A DNA stretch of 64,000 nucleotides from Deltaproteobacteria bacterium (lineage in GTDB: Bacteria; Myxococcota_A; UBA796; SXON01), in contig CANFCK010000013.1 in assembly GCA_947445035.1 (NCBI GenBank), positions 55,775-119,774 on the forward strand, in the 5' to 3' direction. Made by a program: the position numbers and the translations under genes. Shown one piece after another: positions 26,601 through 34,592 of the stretch; positions within the stretch are counted from its first letter, which is position 1; each line of letters begins with the position of its first letter. Under the pieces are notes generated by a model that ran no database searches, was not told the origin of the DNA, and was given only the letters and a program-made list of their open reading frames with translations.

Positions 26601-28174
26601 TCGCAACGGTCACCCTCGCCGGCTTTCTGCTCTGTGCTTCATCGGCATGGGCGGGACCCAAAAAGCCAACCAAGGAGGTCGAGAAGCCCACCGCCGACGC
26701 CCCGGCCGCGATGACGAAGAAAGAAGTCAAGGTTCGCGGCGAGGCCTTCGCACAGTACGATGTCGAGATCGCCGCCGGCAGCAAGACCCGCGCGGCCGAC
26801 GCCCTGGTGCTCATCGTCGACGACCCGACGCTCGCGGAGTTTCACGGCGAAGCCTATGCTCGCCTCGGCGACATCCTCGGTGAACTATCCCTGCCCTACG
26901 CCTCGCTCTGCGCCTACGCCAAGGCCTTCGAGACCGCCAGCGACACCAACATCGCCGAAGTGAGCATCCGGGTCCCCAAGGCCATCGAAATCGCGACCAA
27001 GGTCGGCGATCTGGCGCTTTTGCAGAAGCCTTTCGCCGGCAACCTCGGCCTGGCGCGCACCGACGATGTTCGCGGGCAGATGGCCTACCTTGCCGCCAAA
27101 GAAAACGTTCGTGCCGGTCAGTGGGGCACCGCTTCGGCCGTGCTCAAGATGGTCCGGGATGGCGACCCCCTCTGGGCCGATGCCAAGGTGCTCGAAGGCA
27201 TCGTGCTCAACCAGCAAGAACGCCACGAAGACGCGCTGAAGGCCTTCGAGGCCGCCGCACGAACCGGCACCGATAAAGAAGTGCGTTGGACCGACAGCGT
27301 GCAGATCAACACCGCCCGTACCTGGTACGGCTCCGGCAACTATCCGCGCGCCATCGAGGCCTACAGCCGGGTCACTCGCGGCAGCGCCTTCTGGCCCGAC
27401 GCCCAATTCGAACGGGCTTGGGCGCATTTCCGGGTCGACGACTTCAACGGCTCGCTCGCGCAGCTTCTCCCGTTCGACTCGGCCTTCTTTGAAAAGTGGT
27501 ACTTTCCTGAAGCGGACCTGCTGCGCATCTACAGCATGTTCCTTTTGTGCAAGTTTCCGGAGTCCGAAGAGCAGATTGGCCACTTCAAATCCAAGTACGC
27601 CTCGGTGCACAAGTCTCTGAAAGGCTGGAACGACGTGTCCGAGCTCGAGACCTTCGAGGCCGCGAAGCTCTACATGCAGAAGGGCAAGGTCACCGAGCTG
27701 CCCGAGATGATCTGGCGCCCCTGGGGCGAAGAAGAACGGTTCGCGCTCTCGGTCAAGGCCGTCGATTCTGCCAACGACGAGCTCAAGCGGATGAAGCGCG
27801 TCGAGGCCAACCCCTTCTCCGACAGCGCCAAGACCTGGCTGGAAGCACGGCGGGATGCGGTGGTCCGGGCCGAAGGCGGGCGCATCAAGGAGCAGTTCGC
27901 GGCGCAAGAGTCCGAACTTCTCGACATGCTCACCAACTCCGAGATCTTCATCCTCGATATCCTCCGCTTCAAGCAGAAGATGTTCGAAGAGGCGGCCCGA
28001 ACCGGCAAAGAGCTCGAAGCCGCGCGCAGTGTCAAGCGCACCGAACGCATCCGCAAGGGCTGGCAAGAATGGCCCTTCGAAGGCGAGTTCTGGGCCGACG
28101 AACTAGGCTACTACAAAGTCGACATCGTGCCCGAGTGCCCGGCCAGCATGCGGCAAAGCGTCAAGACGGACTGA
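26597..28174 (+). CDS. Periplasmic TPR-repeat protein
   Basis: This 525-residue protein starts at GTG 26597 overlapping the preceding stop (GTGA). A signal peptide (VTLAGFLLCASSAWA) is followed by a Lys/Pro linker. Helical repeats of TPR type then cover about residues 60-330, for example ADAKVLEGIVLNQQERHEDA, TARTWYGSGNYPRAIEAYSR and FWPDAQFERAWAHFRVDDF. The C-terminal third is a charged helical region. TPR proteins scaffold complexes. Coupling to the barrel and VWA genes suggests an envelope complex of these three products. No enzyme motif is visible. Confidence 0.78.
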   Translation: MIATVTLAGFLLCASSAWAGPKKPTKEVEKPTADAPAAMTKKEVKVRGEAFAQYDVEIAAGSKTRAADALVLIVDDPTLAEFHGEAYARLGDILGELSLPYASLCAYAKAFETASDTNIAEVSIRVPKAIEIATKVGDLALLQKPFAGNLGLARTDDVRGQMAYLAAKENVRAGQWGTASAVLKMVRDGDPLWADAKVLEGIVLNQQERHEDALKAFEAAARTGTDKEVRWTDSVQINTARTWYGSGNYPRAIEAYSRVTRGSAFWPDAQFERAWAHFRVDDFNGSLAQLLPFDSAFFEKWYFPEADLLRIYSMFLLCKFPESEEQIGHFKSKYASVHKSLKGWNDVSELETFEAAKLYMQKGKVTELPEMIWRPWGEEERFALSVKAVDSANDELKRMKRVEANPFSDSAKTWLEARRDAVVRAEGGRIKEQFAAQESELLDMLTNSEIFILDILRFKQKMFEEAARTGKELEAARSVKRTERIRKGWQEWPFEGEFWADELGYYKVDIVPECPASMRQSVKTD

Positions 28175-28175
28175 G

Positions 28176-28385
28176 GCAAAGCAGGATCCCGCGCGTCTGT
28201 CGGTGGGCGCTGCTCCCCTCCCGGTCGCTCGGCGCGAGGTCACCTGGCCGATCGAGGTGGGCACCGTGACGTTGACGGACTGGGGCGCGCTCGACCACGT
28301 GGCGCGCGTCTCGGTGGACCTGGTCGGCGTAGGCGCTGCCGACGGCGGCAACGTCCTCAACGGAACCATCACCTGCGGCAACTGA
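28176..28385 (+). pseudogene. 3' fragment of an unrecognised gene
   Basis: A frame just after the TPR stop reads SVGAAPLPVARREVTWPIEV and then GTVTLTDWGALDHVARVSVD, ending NGTITCGN and TGA. It has a strand-rich, folded-looking composition and a natural-looking end but no good start: only GTG at 28203, in mid-sequence. It looks like the last 60-70 residues of a secreted beta-sandwich protein whose 5' part was lost. It may equally be an expressed short peptide. Confidence 0.35.
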
Positions 28386-28387
28386 CG

Positions 28388-29413
28388 TCACGGCGTGACC
28401 GCAACCACGTGCTCCCCGACCCACACCCCCTCCCCCTGCGACACCGCCACTGCCTGCCAGAAGCGGAGGTCGCGCTCCTGGCGGGTCACGACCGGGCCAT
28501 ACGCGGAATTGAGGTGCTTGGGCACCCTTCCCGCCGCCACGCGCGCCCCGACGAAGGCCGCGTGCGCCGCCAGTCGTTCCGCCGTGCGAATCGGGCCCCA
28601 GGCGACGGCATCAGTCAAGGCGCGTGGAGCGTCGCCGAGCACCGCGGCGTCGGCTTCGACCGAGACGCTGCTTCGTGCCGAGGCGAGGGCGGCCGCAGCA
28701 GTGGTCCCGGTCCCCGCGAAGGGGTCCAGGACGGTGTCGCCGAGGCAGGAGTACATCTGGATTAGCCGCCAGGGCAGCTCGCAGGGGAAAGCGGCGCTAC
28801 GCGAGCGGCCGGCGCTCGAGCTTTGCCGCTGACCCGGGAGCCCGGCCCAGAGGTCGGAGAACCAGGCGTTGCGCTCTTCCCAGAAGTAGGCGCTCTCGCG
28901 GCGTCGGTCCGCGTCGTACACGCGGACGCCGGGCTTGCGGAACAAGAGCACATACTCGTGTTCGTAAGTGACATAGGCGCCGCCGGGCAGCATGCCGGAG
29001 CCCATGAACTTGTTCGGGGCGTTGGTGGGCTTGCGCCAGAGGATGTCCGGCATCGGGCAGAGGCCGACGCGCATGGCGCCCGCGAGCACCCGGGCGTGGT
29101 TGGGCCACAGCCCGAAGCTACCGCCAAGACTGCGGGTGGCGTCGCCGATGTTGATCGCCGCCCAGCCGCCCGGCACCAGCACGCGCGCGCACTCGGCCCA
29201 GGCCTCGTCGAGCTGGCGGTGCATCGCCTCGAAGACCGCCGCGCCTTCCCCGCGGCCGAGCGCCGCCCCGATCTCCGGGTCTGCCGCCGAGAAGCCATCG
29301 TCCCACATGGCGATCATCGGGTAGGGCGGCGAGGTCACCACGAGGTGAACGCTCGCGTCGTGCAACGGCAGTGCGCGCGCATCGCCGTTGCAGAGCCGGT
29401 GGGTGGTGCGCAT
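28388..29413 (-). CDS. Beta-class DNA methyltransferase (N4-cytosine/N6-adenine type)
   Basis: This encodes 341 residues. The catalytic motif IV is TSPPYPM near residue 30, and the SAM-binding motif I (LDPFAGTGTTAAAA) comes later near residue 230. That order defines the beta class of amino-methyltransferases. TSPPY is commonest in N4-cytosine enzymes. The central region (ILWRKPTNAPNKFMGSG, YEHEYVLLFRKPG) probably recognises the target. The C-terminal 90 residues are extra. No restriction endonuclease is visible nearby, so this is an orphan methyltransferase, regulatory or the remnant of a restriction system. It is divergent from the small genes at 29448. Confidence 0.88.
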   Translation of the reverse strand: MRTTHRLCNGDARALPLHDASVHLVVTSPPYPMIAMWDDGFSAADPEIGAALGRGEGAAVFEAMHRQLDEAWAECARVLVPGGWAAINIGDATRSLGGSFGLWPNHARVLAGAMRVGLCPMPDILWRKPTNAPNKFMGSGMLPGGAYVTYEHEYVLLFRKPGVRVYDADRRRESAYFWEERNAWFSDLWAGLPGQRQSSSAGRSRSAAFPCELPWRLIQMYSCLGDTVLDPFAGTGTTAAAALASARSSVSVEADAAVLGDAPRALTDAVAWGPIRTAERLAAHAAFVGARVAAGRVPKHLNSAYGPVVTRQERDLRFWQAVAVSQGEGVWVGEHVVAVTP

Positions 29414-29447
29414 CGCGCCCCGGGTATCGCCGGGCTACGTCGGGGGC

Positions 29448-29537
29448 ATGAGCTTCGCGCTTTTCGTCGGCGTCGGGTCGATCGCCGCCGTCCTCGGCAT
29501 CACCGTGTGGCTGATCCAGCTCGCGCCCGACTCCTGA
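29448..29537 (+). CDS. 29-residue single-pass membrane miniprotein
   Basis: ATG 29448 is preceded by a G-rich stretch (TCGGGGGC). The product is MSFALFVGVGSIAAVLGI plus TVWLIQLAPDS, essentially one transmembrane helix with a short tail. Its TGA overlaps the ATG of the next gene (TGATG), strong evidence that it is translated and coupled. No homologue is recognised. It starts 34 bp from the divergent methyltransferase start. Confidence 0.55.
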   Translation: MSFALFVGVGSIAAVLGITVWLIQLAPDS

Positions 29538-29836
29538 TGCGTTTTGCCTCCGAGTTCGACAAAGCGGCCTTCCACCACGGCCCGCCCGCGCTTTTCACCC
29601 CTGATCCCCGGGGGAACCTACGCATCGATCCCGAGCGCACCCGCGAGGTGTGGCTTTTGGTCCCCGAATGTCAAAGGGGGGAAGATGCGATGTACATCCT
29701 CACCGACACCGCCACCGGAGTGCGCATGCTCCTGGCCACGAACTGCCCGGCGCTGGCGCTGTGTCAGCCGCGCGGAAGCCTTCGGCGGGTCGATGACTAC
29801 GATGCTGCCAGGGCGGAGGTTGCGGGGCAGTGGTGA
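29537..29836 (+). CDS. Small conserved-looking hypothetical protein
   Basis: This 99-residue protein starts at ATG 29537 in a TGATG overlap with the miniprotein upstream; the longer open frame to the left is antisense to the methyltransferase. The product (MRFASEFDKAAFHHGPPALF onward) is a soluble alpha/beta protein with VWLLVPECQRGEDAMYILTD and two cysteines. No signal, membrane segment or known motif is seen. The 160 bp that follow, up to the thiD stop, show no convincing gene. Confidence 0.55.
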   Translation: MRFASEFDKAAFHHGPPALFTPDPRGNLRIDPERTREVWLLVPECQRGEDAMYILTDTATGVRMLLATNCPALALCQPRGSLRRVDDYDAARAEVAGQW

Positions 29837-29996
29837 TCGAGGAGTGGTGCCCTCGCCCATGCATCGCCTCGAAACGCGCCTCGGCTATCGAGCGCACGCC
29901 CGCCTCCCTGATCGCCGAGCTTGGCCCACCTCTGTTCCACGATGGCATTGGTCACGCGGAACCGAGCATCCCCCCAAAAAAGCCCGGCGGCGGCGC

Positions 29997-30731
29997 TCAC
30001 AACCCAGGCAACAACGGCCCCGCCCCACCCCCCAGGCCCTCGCCGCCACCCCTCCGGATGAGCCCCGCCACGTACCGGATGCCGGTCGCACACGCGGTGT
30101 CAAGCGCGGCGCCTTTGGCCAGCTCGGCGGTAATCGCGGCCGACAAGGTGCAGCCGGTGCCATGTGTGTCAAATGTATCAATCCGGCGATGGCGGAATCT
30201 GCGCTCGCTACCCGCGATCGTCAGGCGGTCGATCACCCAAGCCCCCTCTCCGTGGCCACCCTTGAGCAACACATCTCCCTGTATCCCTCCCAGCGCCGCC
30301 GCCTCCGGCAGGTTCGGCGTCACCAATGTCGCCAGCGGGAACAGCCGCCTGCGAAGTGCATCGAGCGCGCGCGGCTCCAGGAGCGACGTCCCATCCTTGG
30401 CCAACATCACCGGGTCTACCACCAGCCGCGGCCGGGAGGGCAACCCTTCCAACACATCGCACAATGTATCAATGATATGCGCATCGCCCAACATGCCAGT
30501 CTTCATCGCGTCGACCGGGAGGTCGTCGAAGATCGCGCGGAGCTGCTCACGTACTAGGCCGGGCTCCACCAGGGACACCGCGCGCACGCCGCGGCTGTTC
30601 TGCGCGGTGACCGCGGTGACCACCGACATTCCGTAGATGCCGCGGTCCAGAAAGGTCTTGAGGTCGGCCTGCAGCCCCGCGCCGCCCCCACAATCGGAGC
30701 CGGCGACCGTTAGCGCAGTGCGCACCCGCAT
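29997..30731 (-). CDS. thiD: Hydroxymethylpyrimidine/phosphomethylpyrimidine kinase
   Basis: This 244-residue ribokinase-family enzyme phosphorylates HMP and HMP-P in thiamine biosynthesis. The diagnostic features are the start ALTVAGSDCGGGAGLQADLK, AQNSRGV, MKTGMLGD, VVDPVMLAKDG, LVTPNLPEAAAL and the catalytic FDTHGTGCTLSAAITAEL. Length and order are normal. The C-terminus ends in a Gly-rich stretch. No other thiamine gene or TPP riboswitch is visible nearby. The start faces the next gene across only 23 bp. Confidence 0.95.
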   Translation of the reverse strand: MRVRTALTVAGSDCGGGAGLQADLKTFLDRGIYGMSVVTAVTAQNSRGVRAVSLVEPGLVREQLRAIFDDLPVDAMKTGMLGDAHIIDTLCDVLEGLPSRPRLVVDPVMLAKDGTSLLEPRALDALRRRLFPLATLVTPNLPEAAALGGIQGDVLLKGGHGEGAWVIDRLTIAGSERRFRHRRIDTFDTHGTGCTLSAAITAELAKGAALDTACATGIRYVAGLIRRGGGEGLGGGAGPLLPGL

Positions 30732-30754
30732 CGCCGCGGGATAACGCGCCGGCC

Positions 30755-31234
30755 GTGCACGCCGCGCCCCCCGACCACCCCCAGAACGTCCTGCCAGGCT
30801 GCGGACTCGCGGCCTATGTGGTGCTCTTGCTGACCATCGCCAGCGCGGGCGCCATCGGCGTCGCGATCTCGTCGTATTCGCTGGTGGCAGGCGGTAGCGC
30901 GCTCTCGCCGATGCGGACGAGCTACGGTGGGGTGGTCGATTCCCGGGTCTTGCAGCCCATGCGCGAGGCCGGGCTGCTCTTGATCGACGAGATTCCGGAC
31001 GCGTTCCACGCCGAGTCCTACGATGGCAGCGCCGCCTGCGCCATCAGCGGGGACAAGCTGCTCCGCCTGTCCAGCGACGCCGGCGCGCAATCCGTGCTGC
31101 TCTTGGATCTCGTCCGGGTCGAGGGCGGAGAGACCGAGGTGGTCGCCGAAACCGCGACGGTGACCATCCGCTGCCCCTTCCGCACCGGCGAAGGCGCGGG
31201 CAGCTTCAAGGCGATGTTGAAGTCGGTAAGGTAG
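30755..31234 (+). CDS. Membrane-anchored hypothetical protein
   Basis: This 159-residue protein starts at GTG 30755, 23 bp from the divergent thiD start; GATAAC at 30739-30744 could be a -10 box giving a very short leader. One transmembrane helix near the N-terminus (YVVLLLTIASAGAIGVAISS) is followed by a soluble domain (SYGGVVDSRVLQPMREAGLL, SVLLLDLVRVEGGETEVVA) with two Cys residues. No family is recognised; topology suggests a periplasmic or external domain. Confidence 0.6.
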   Translation: MHAAPPDHPQNVLPGCGLAAYVVLLLTIASAGAIGVAISSYSLVAGGSALSPMRTSYGGVVDSRVLQPMREAGLLLIDEIPDAFHAESYDGSAACAISGDKLLRLSSDAGAQSVLLLDLVRVEGGETEVVAETATVTIRCPFRTGEGAGSFKAMLKSVR

Positions 31235-31282
31235 GCGCCGCCCGGGGGGGGGCCCGGCAGGGGTGGGGCATGAGTCGGTTCC

Positions 31283-31927
31283 TTGACGAGCGGCAGCTCC
31301 CAGCGCGCTAAGCCCACGCGCACCGTGCACGTCTTCGAAAACAGCGACCCGAGCGCACTCGATATCCGCTCGCACCCCTGGACAACGGGGTCCGACCCTT
31401 CGCATCGTTACGTCGATTTTCGCACCCAACCGGAGTTGATCCGGGGGGCCCTCGAAGACTTTCGCGTGGTCCAGGGTCAGCCCGCCGTCGAGACGTTCTA
31501 CCGGCTGGTGGAGTGGGTCAACGGGGCGGACTCCCCGTTCGAGTCCAACGATTGCGCGTTGGCGAACGTCGAGGTGAACCCGTCGAGCGCGATCCCCACG
31601 CGCCTGTTGGTCTCCGGACGCCTGATGATCCTGTTTCGCGACGTGTCGCAGAACTGCTCCAGGGCGAGGGTGCACGCCCTGAACCAGGCCATCGCTCGCG
31701 GCTGTGCGGACGTCGACCCGGACTTCGACCGGGCCGCGATCGGGCTCTCTCTCGTCGAGGTCCGGTACCGGGCGCTGCCTCCTCCCCGCGATCGGGGTCA
31801 ACAGCTCATGATCAGCTTCTGGGTAGGCGGTGACGAGCTTCCCGAGCTGTGGCAGAACCTGGACCGGACGTTCGGCAATCTCGACACCGCGCTACGATCG
31901 CCGCTGGTTCGGGCCTGCGGCGGCTGA
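31283..31927 (+). CDS. Hypothetical soluble protein
   Basis: Up to 214 residues from TTG 31283, or 200 from the in-frame GTG at 31325, which I find equally plausible. The product has no signal or membrane segment. Visible segments are RYVDFRTQPELIRGALEDFR, SRARVHALNQAIARG and IGLSLVEVRYRALPPP, ending DTALRSPLVRACGG. The family is unknown. It is convergent with the helicase gene (6 bp gap). Confidence 0.55.
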   Translation: MTSGSSQRAKPTRTVHVFENSDPSALDIRSHPWTTGSDPSHRYVDFRTQPELIRGALEDFRVVQGQPAVETFYRLVEWVNGADSPFESNDCALANVEVNPSSAIPTRLLVSGRLMILFRDVSQNCSRARVHALNQAIARGCADVDPDFDRAAIGLSLVEVRYRALPPPRDRGQQLMISFWVGGDELPELWQNLDRTFGNLDTALRSPLVRACGG

Positions 31928-31933
31928 GTTGCC

Positions 31934-33607
31934 CTACTCCTCCCCAAACCACTGCACCACGCGGATGTTCGCATCGGCGGGATCGGGGCGGGAGATCGAA
32001 CGTAGGAAGCGTTCGGCGACGCCCGAGTGGATGAGCACGCGCGTCTCGTGACGCATGACACGAAAGCCGCCGATGTGTTGTTTCTGGATGCCGCCGCGGC
32101 GACACAACATGGGAAGCAGCCACTTCGGATCTGCACGTTGGCTATGGCCAACATTGATACGGAACCATGCGCCGTTCATCTGCGGACCGGCGTTTGGGTC
32201 GAAGCCATGCTCGGGCGGTTCGGAGTGCCCAGGCTGGCCGGCCTGGCCCGGCTGGGCATGCTGCACCCGTTCCCGCTTGGGCGCCGGGGGCGGCGCGGAC
32301 CACTCACTGACTTCTTCGGGCGCGGGCAGCTGCGCCCGCTGGAAACGCACCAGCGCCGCCACCATGCGCTCCGGGTCACCGGTCGCGATCAGCTCGCGGG
32401 CGACGGCGAGATCGACTTCCTGCACGTCGGCCGCCAGCTCAGTGACCGTGGCCCGCAACGCCACCTCGTCGCGGGTGCGGATGGTGTCGGCCGAGGGCGG
32501 GCCGATCCACCACGGCTCGACCTTGGCCTCGAAGAACATACGCTCGGCGGCGCGACGCTTGGCGCCGGGCACCAGCACCACCGCCATGCCCTTGCGTCCG
32601 GCGCGACCGGTACGACCGCTTCGATGCAACAGGATGGCGGGATCGTTGGGAAGCTCTGCATGCACGACCAGACCCAGGTCCGGGAGGTCTAGACCCCGCG
32701 CCGCCACGTCAGTCGCGACACACACCCTCGCACGGCGGTCGCGCAGGGCCTGGAGGGCCCGGTTGCGTTCGGCCTGTCCCAGCTCACCAGAGAGGGCGAC
32801 GGCGGCAAAACCGCGCTCAGCAAGCGCCATCTGGAGCCGGTTGACCCCCTCGCGGGTGCGACAGAAGACCAGCGCGCCGGGGGCATCGACGAAGCGGAGA
32901 ATGTTGACGATGACGCGCTCGATCTCGCGGGGGACGACGACGACGGCACGGTACTCGATGTCCGCGTGCTGTTCACCGGTGGCGACCGCGACCCGAGCGG
33001 CGTTGCGCTGGAACTTCCTGGCCATCGATTCGATCCCGGCCGGAACCGTGGCAGAGAACATCAACGTGCGGCGGTCGGGCGGCGTGGCCTGGAGCAGGTG
33101 CTCCAGCTCATCGCGGAAGCCCAGATCGAGCATCTCGTCGGCTTCGTCCAGCACGAGGCCGACCACACTATCCAGCTTTAGCCTACCCTTATCGAGGTGA
33201 TCGCAGAGCCGACCGGGGGTGCCGACCACCACATGCGCGCCCTGATGCAGCTGGATGGCCTCCTGGCGAATGTCCATCCCCCCGACACAGGCCACGACCC
33301 GCGCGCCGGAGGGGCCGAGGAGCCACGCCAGCTCGCGCTGGACCTGCATCGCCAGCTCCCGGGTAGGGGCGACCACCAGGGCCAGTGGCGCCTTCGCCGC
33401 ACCGAATCGAAGCTCTTCGCCGAGCAGCTGCGGTGCCAACGCCAGCCCGAACGCGACCGTCTTGCCGGAGCCGGTCTGCGCGGAGACCAGCAGGTCGCGC
33501 ACGCCGAGCGCAGGGTCGAGAATCGCCGCTTGAACCGGCGTCGGCTCAGCGTAGCCCTTGGCGGTGAGCGCCTGTACGAGCGACGGATGGGCGTTGTCAA
33601 AAGGCAT
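31934..33607 (-). CDS. DEAD-box RNA helicase with DbpA-type RNA-binding domain
   Basis: This 557-residue protein starts at ATG 33607, which gives the standard N-terminus (FDNAHPSLVQALTAKGYAEP). All core motifs are present: Q motif, Walker A SAQTGSGKT, PTRELAMQV, DEAD in LVLDEADEMLDLGF, SAT in MFSATVP, ARGLDLPDL and HRSGRTGRAGRKG. The C-terminal domain (INVGHSQRADPKWLLPML, CRRGGIQKQHIGGFRV) matches the DbpA/CsdA RNA-binding fold that targets structured RNA, often 23S rRNA. A Pro/Gln-rich linker separates the two parts. Roles in ribosome assembly or cold adaptation are inferred from the family. Confidence 0.9.
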   Translation of the reverse strand: MPFDNAHPSLVQALTAKGYAEPTPVQAAILDPALGVRDLLVSAQTGSGKTVAFGLALAPQLLGEELRFGAAKAPLALVVAPTRELAMQVQRELAWLLGPSGARVVACVGGMDIRQEAIQLHQGAHVVVGTPGRLCDHLDKGRLKLDSVVGLVLDEADEMLDLGFRDELEHLLQATPPDRRTLMFSATVPAGIESMARKFQRNAARVAVATGEQHADIEYRAVVVVPREIERVIVNILRFVDAPGALVFCRTREGVNRLQMALAERGFAAVALSGELGQAERNRALQALRDRRARVCVATDVAARGLDLPDLGLVVHAELPNDPAILLHRSGRTGRAGRKGMAVVLVPGAKRRAAERMFFEAKVEPWWIGPPSADTIRTRDEVALRATVTELAADVQEVDLAVARELIATGDPERMVAALVRFQRAQLPAPEEVSEWSAPPPAPKRERVQHAQPGQAGQPGHSEPPEHGFDPNAGPQMNGAWFRINVGHSQRADPKWLLPMLCRRGGIQKQHIGGFRVMRHETRVLIHSGVAERFLRSISRPDPADANIRVVQWFGEE

Positions 33608-33696
33608 GGTTCCGCCGTGGGGGCGCGGAGCTAACCCGCGGGCGGTGTGGTTGACTGACCCGTTACGATCGAGCATCGCTGCGCCCGCCCCGCGCC

Positions 33697-34512
33697 TCAC
33701 CCCTCCCCAGCCACCCAACCCTCCAGCGCCCACACCGTCTCCAAGAGGTCGAGCCGCTCGGTGTCGATGGTGACATCGGCCTGCGCGTAGAGCGGCTCCC
33801 GCACCGTCAAAAGCGCCCGCAGCTCCGCCAAAGCATCCCGCCGCCCCAGCATCGGGCGGGAGTCGCCCTGAGCCTCCACCCGACTCAGGTGGGTCTCGGG
33901 GCGCGCGCGCAGCCACACCGTCCGGACGCGCCGCCGCAGTTCCCCCCACATGCCGGGCTCGGTCACCAAAGAACCGCCGGTGGTGAACACGACGCGCTCC
34001 TCTCGGGACCAGAGCGTGTCAAGGACCTCCCGCTCCAGGCGCCGATAGGTCTCCTGCCCGTGGTCCGAGAACAGCGACGCCAGCGGCATTCCGGCGCGCG
34101 CCTCGACCAGGGCGTCCACCTCCTGGAACTCGGCGCCCAGCCGCGTCGCCAACAGCCTCCCGGCCGTCGATTTCCCGGCGCCGCGAAGCCCCACCAGCGC
34201 GATCGACACCCGCTCGCCACCGAGGCGCCGACGCCGTTCCGGAAGCGAGAGCCGCCCGAAACGGGTCAGCTCGTCCACGGTCGGGCCCGCGTCGATGACC
34301 AGCTCGGCCAACGACACCTCCAGGGCGCGCGCCAGCTCCGCGAGGCGCATCAGGCTCGCGTTTCCGGCGCCGCGCTCGACGTCGGCCAGAAAGCGCAGGC
34401 TCACGCCGGAACGTCGGGCCAACGCCGCTTGGGTCAGACCCCGGTCCTCCCTGAGCTGACGGACACGCGCCCCCACACGAGGCAGCAGCTCAGGAACCGG
34501 CACGGTCTCCAT
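33697..34512 (-). CDS. boxR: BoxR-type regulator: XRE HTH fused to shikimate-kinase-like domain
   Basis: This 271-residue protein is read from ATG 34512 (METVPVPELLPRVG). Residues 15-75 form an XRE helix-turn-helix (GLTQAALARRSGVSLRFLAD). Residues 105-271 are a shikimate-kinase-like domain with the P-loop GLRGAGKSTAGR. This fusion is the hallmark of BoxR/BzdR repressors, which sense benzoyl-CoA and control benzoate degradation genes. It is divergent from boxC, with two operator-like repeats in the gap. A longer start at 34530 would place the operator inside the gene. The -10 box TATACT ends six bases before ATG 34512, implying a leaderless, autoregulated mRNA. Confidence 0.9.
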   Translation of the reverse strand: METVPVPELLPRVGARVRQLREDRGLTQAALARRSGVSLRFLADVERGAGNASLMRLAELARALEVSLAELVIDAGPTVDELTRFGRLSLPERRRRLGGERVSIALVGLRGAGKSTAGRLLATRLGAEFQEVDALVEARAGMPLASLFSDHGQETYRRLEREVLDTLWSREERVVFTTGGSLVTEPGMWGELRRRVRTVWLRARPETHLSRVEAQGDSRPMLGRRDALAELRALLTVREPLYAQADVTIDTERLDLLETVWALEGWVAGEG

Positions 34513-34515
34513 TTG

Positions 34516-34529
34516 AGCAGTATACTGCA
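34516..34529. promoter_or_regulatory. BoxR operator 1, overlapping the boxR -10
   Basis: AGCAGTATACTGCA fits the form TGCA-N6-TGCA, with one mismatch in the left half, around a perfect GCAGTATACTGC palindrome. BzdR/BoxR operators are known to be built from TGCA repeats. On the minus strand it contains TATACT (34524-34519), the predicted boxR -10, so binding would block boxR itself. Confidence 0.65.
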
Positions 34530-34540
34530 TGTCTGACCCC

Positions 34541-34569
34541 TTGAACACCCCCAAGTCATGCAGTATAGT
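34541..34569 (+). promoter_or_regulatory. Sigma-70-type promoter of boxCB
   Basis: TTGAAC (34541-34546) and TATAGT (34564-34569) are separated by exactly 17 bp, close to the consensus. Transcription would begin near 34576, giving a leader of about 17 nt that contains GAGGA (34585-34589) before the boxC ATG. In this GC-rich sequence such an AT-rich pair stands out. Confidence 0.7.
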
Positions 34570-34572
34570 GCC
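34559..34572. promoter_or_regulatory. BoxR operator 2, overlapping the boxC -10
   Basis: TGCAGTATAGTGCC is a second copy of the operator-1 motif (TGCA-N6-TGCA with one mismatch in the right half) and contains the boxC -10 TATAGT. The two copies are 43 bp apart, about four helical turns, so they lie on the same DNA face and could be bound cooperatively. Confidence 0.65.
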
Positions 34573-34592
34573 GCCTCCCGGACCGAGGACCC

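Noticed and set aside
29834..30030. Possible continuation gene after 29836 (VIEEWCPRPCIASKRASAIE...)
   Set aside because: The frame starts with a GTG overlapping the previous stop but runs into antisense thiD, and its codon use is not convincing.
31270..31311. 13-residue frame (MSRFLDERQLPAR) before the gene at 31283
   Set aside because: It has an ATG and a G-rich upstream stretch but is too short to separate from chance; it could be a leader peptide.
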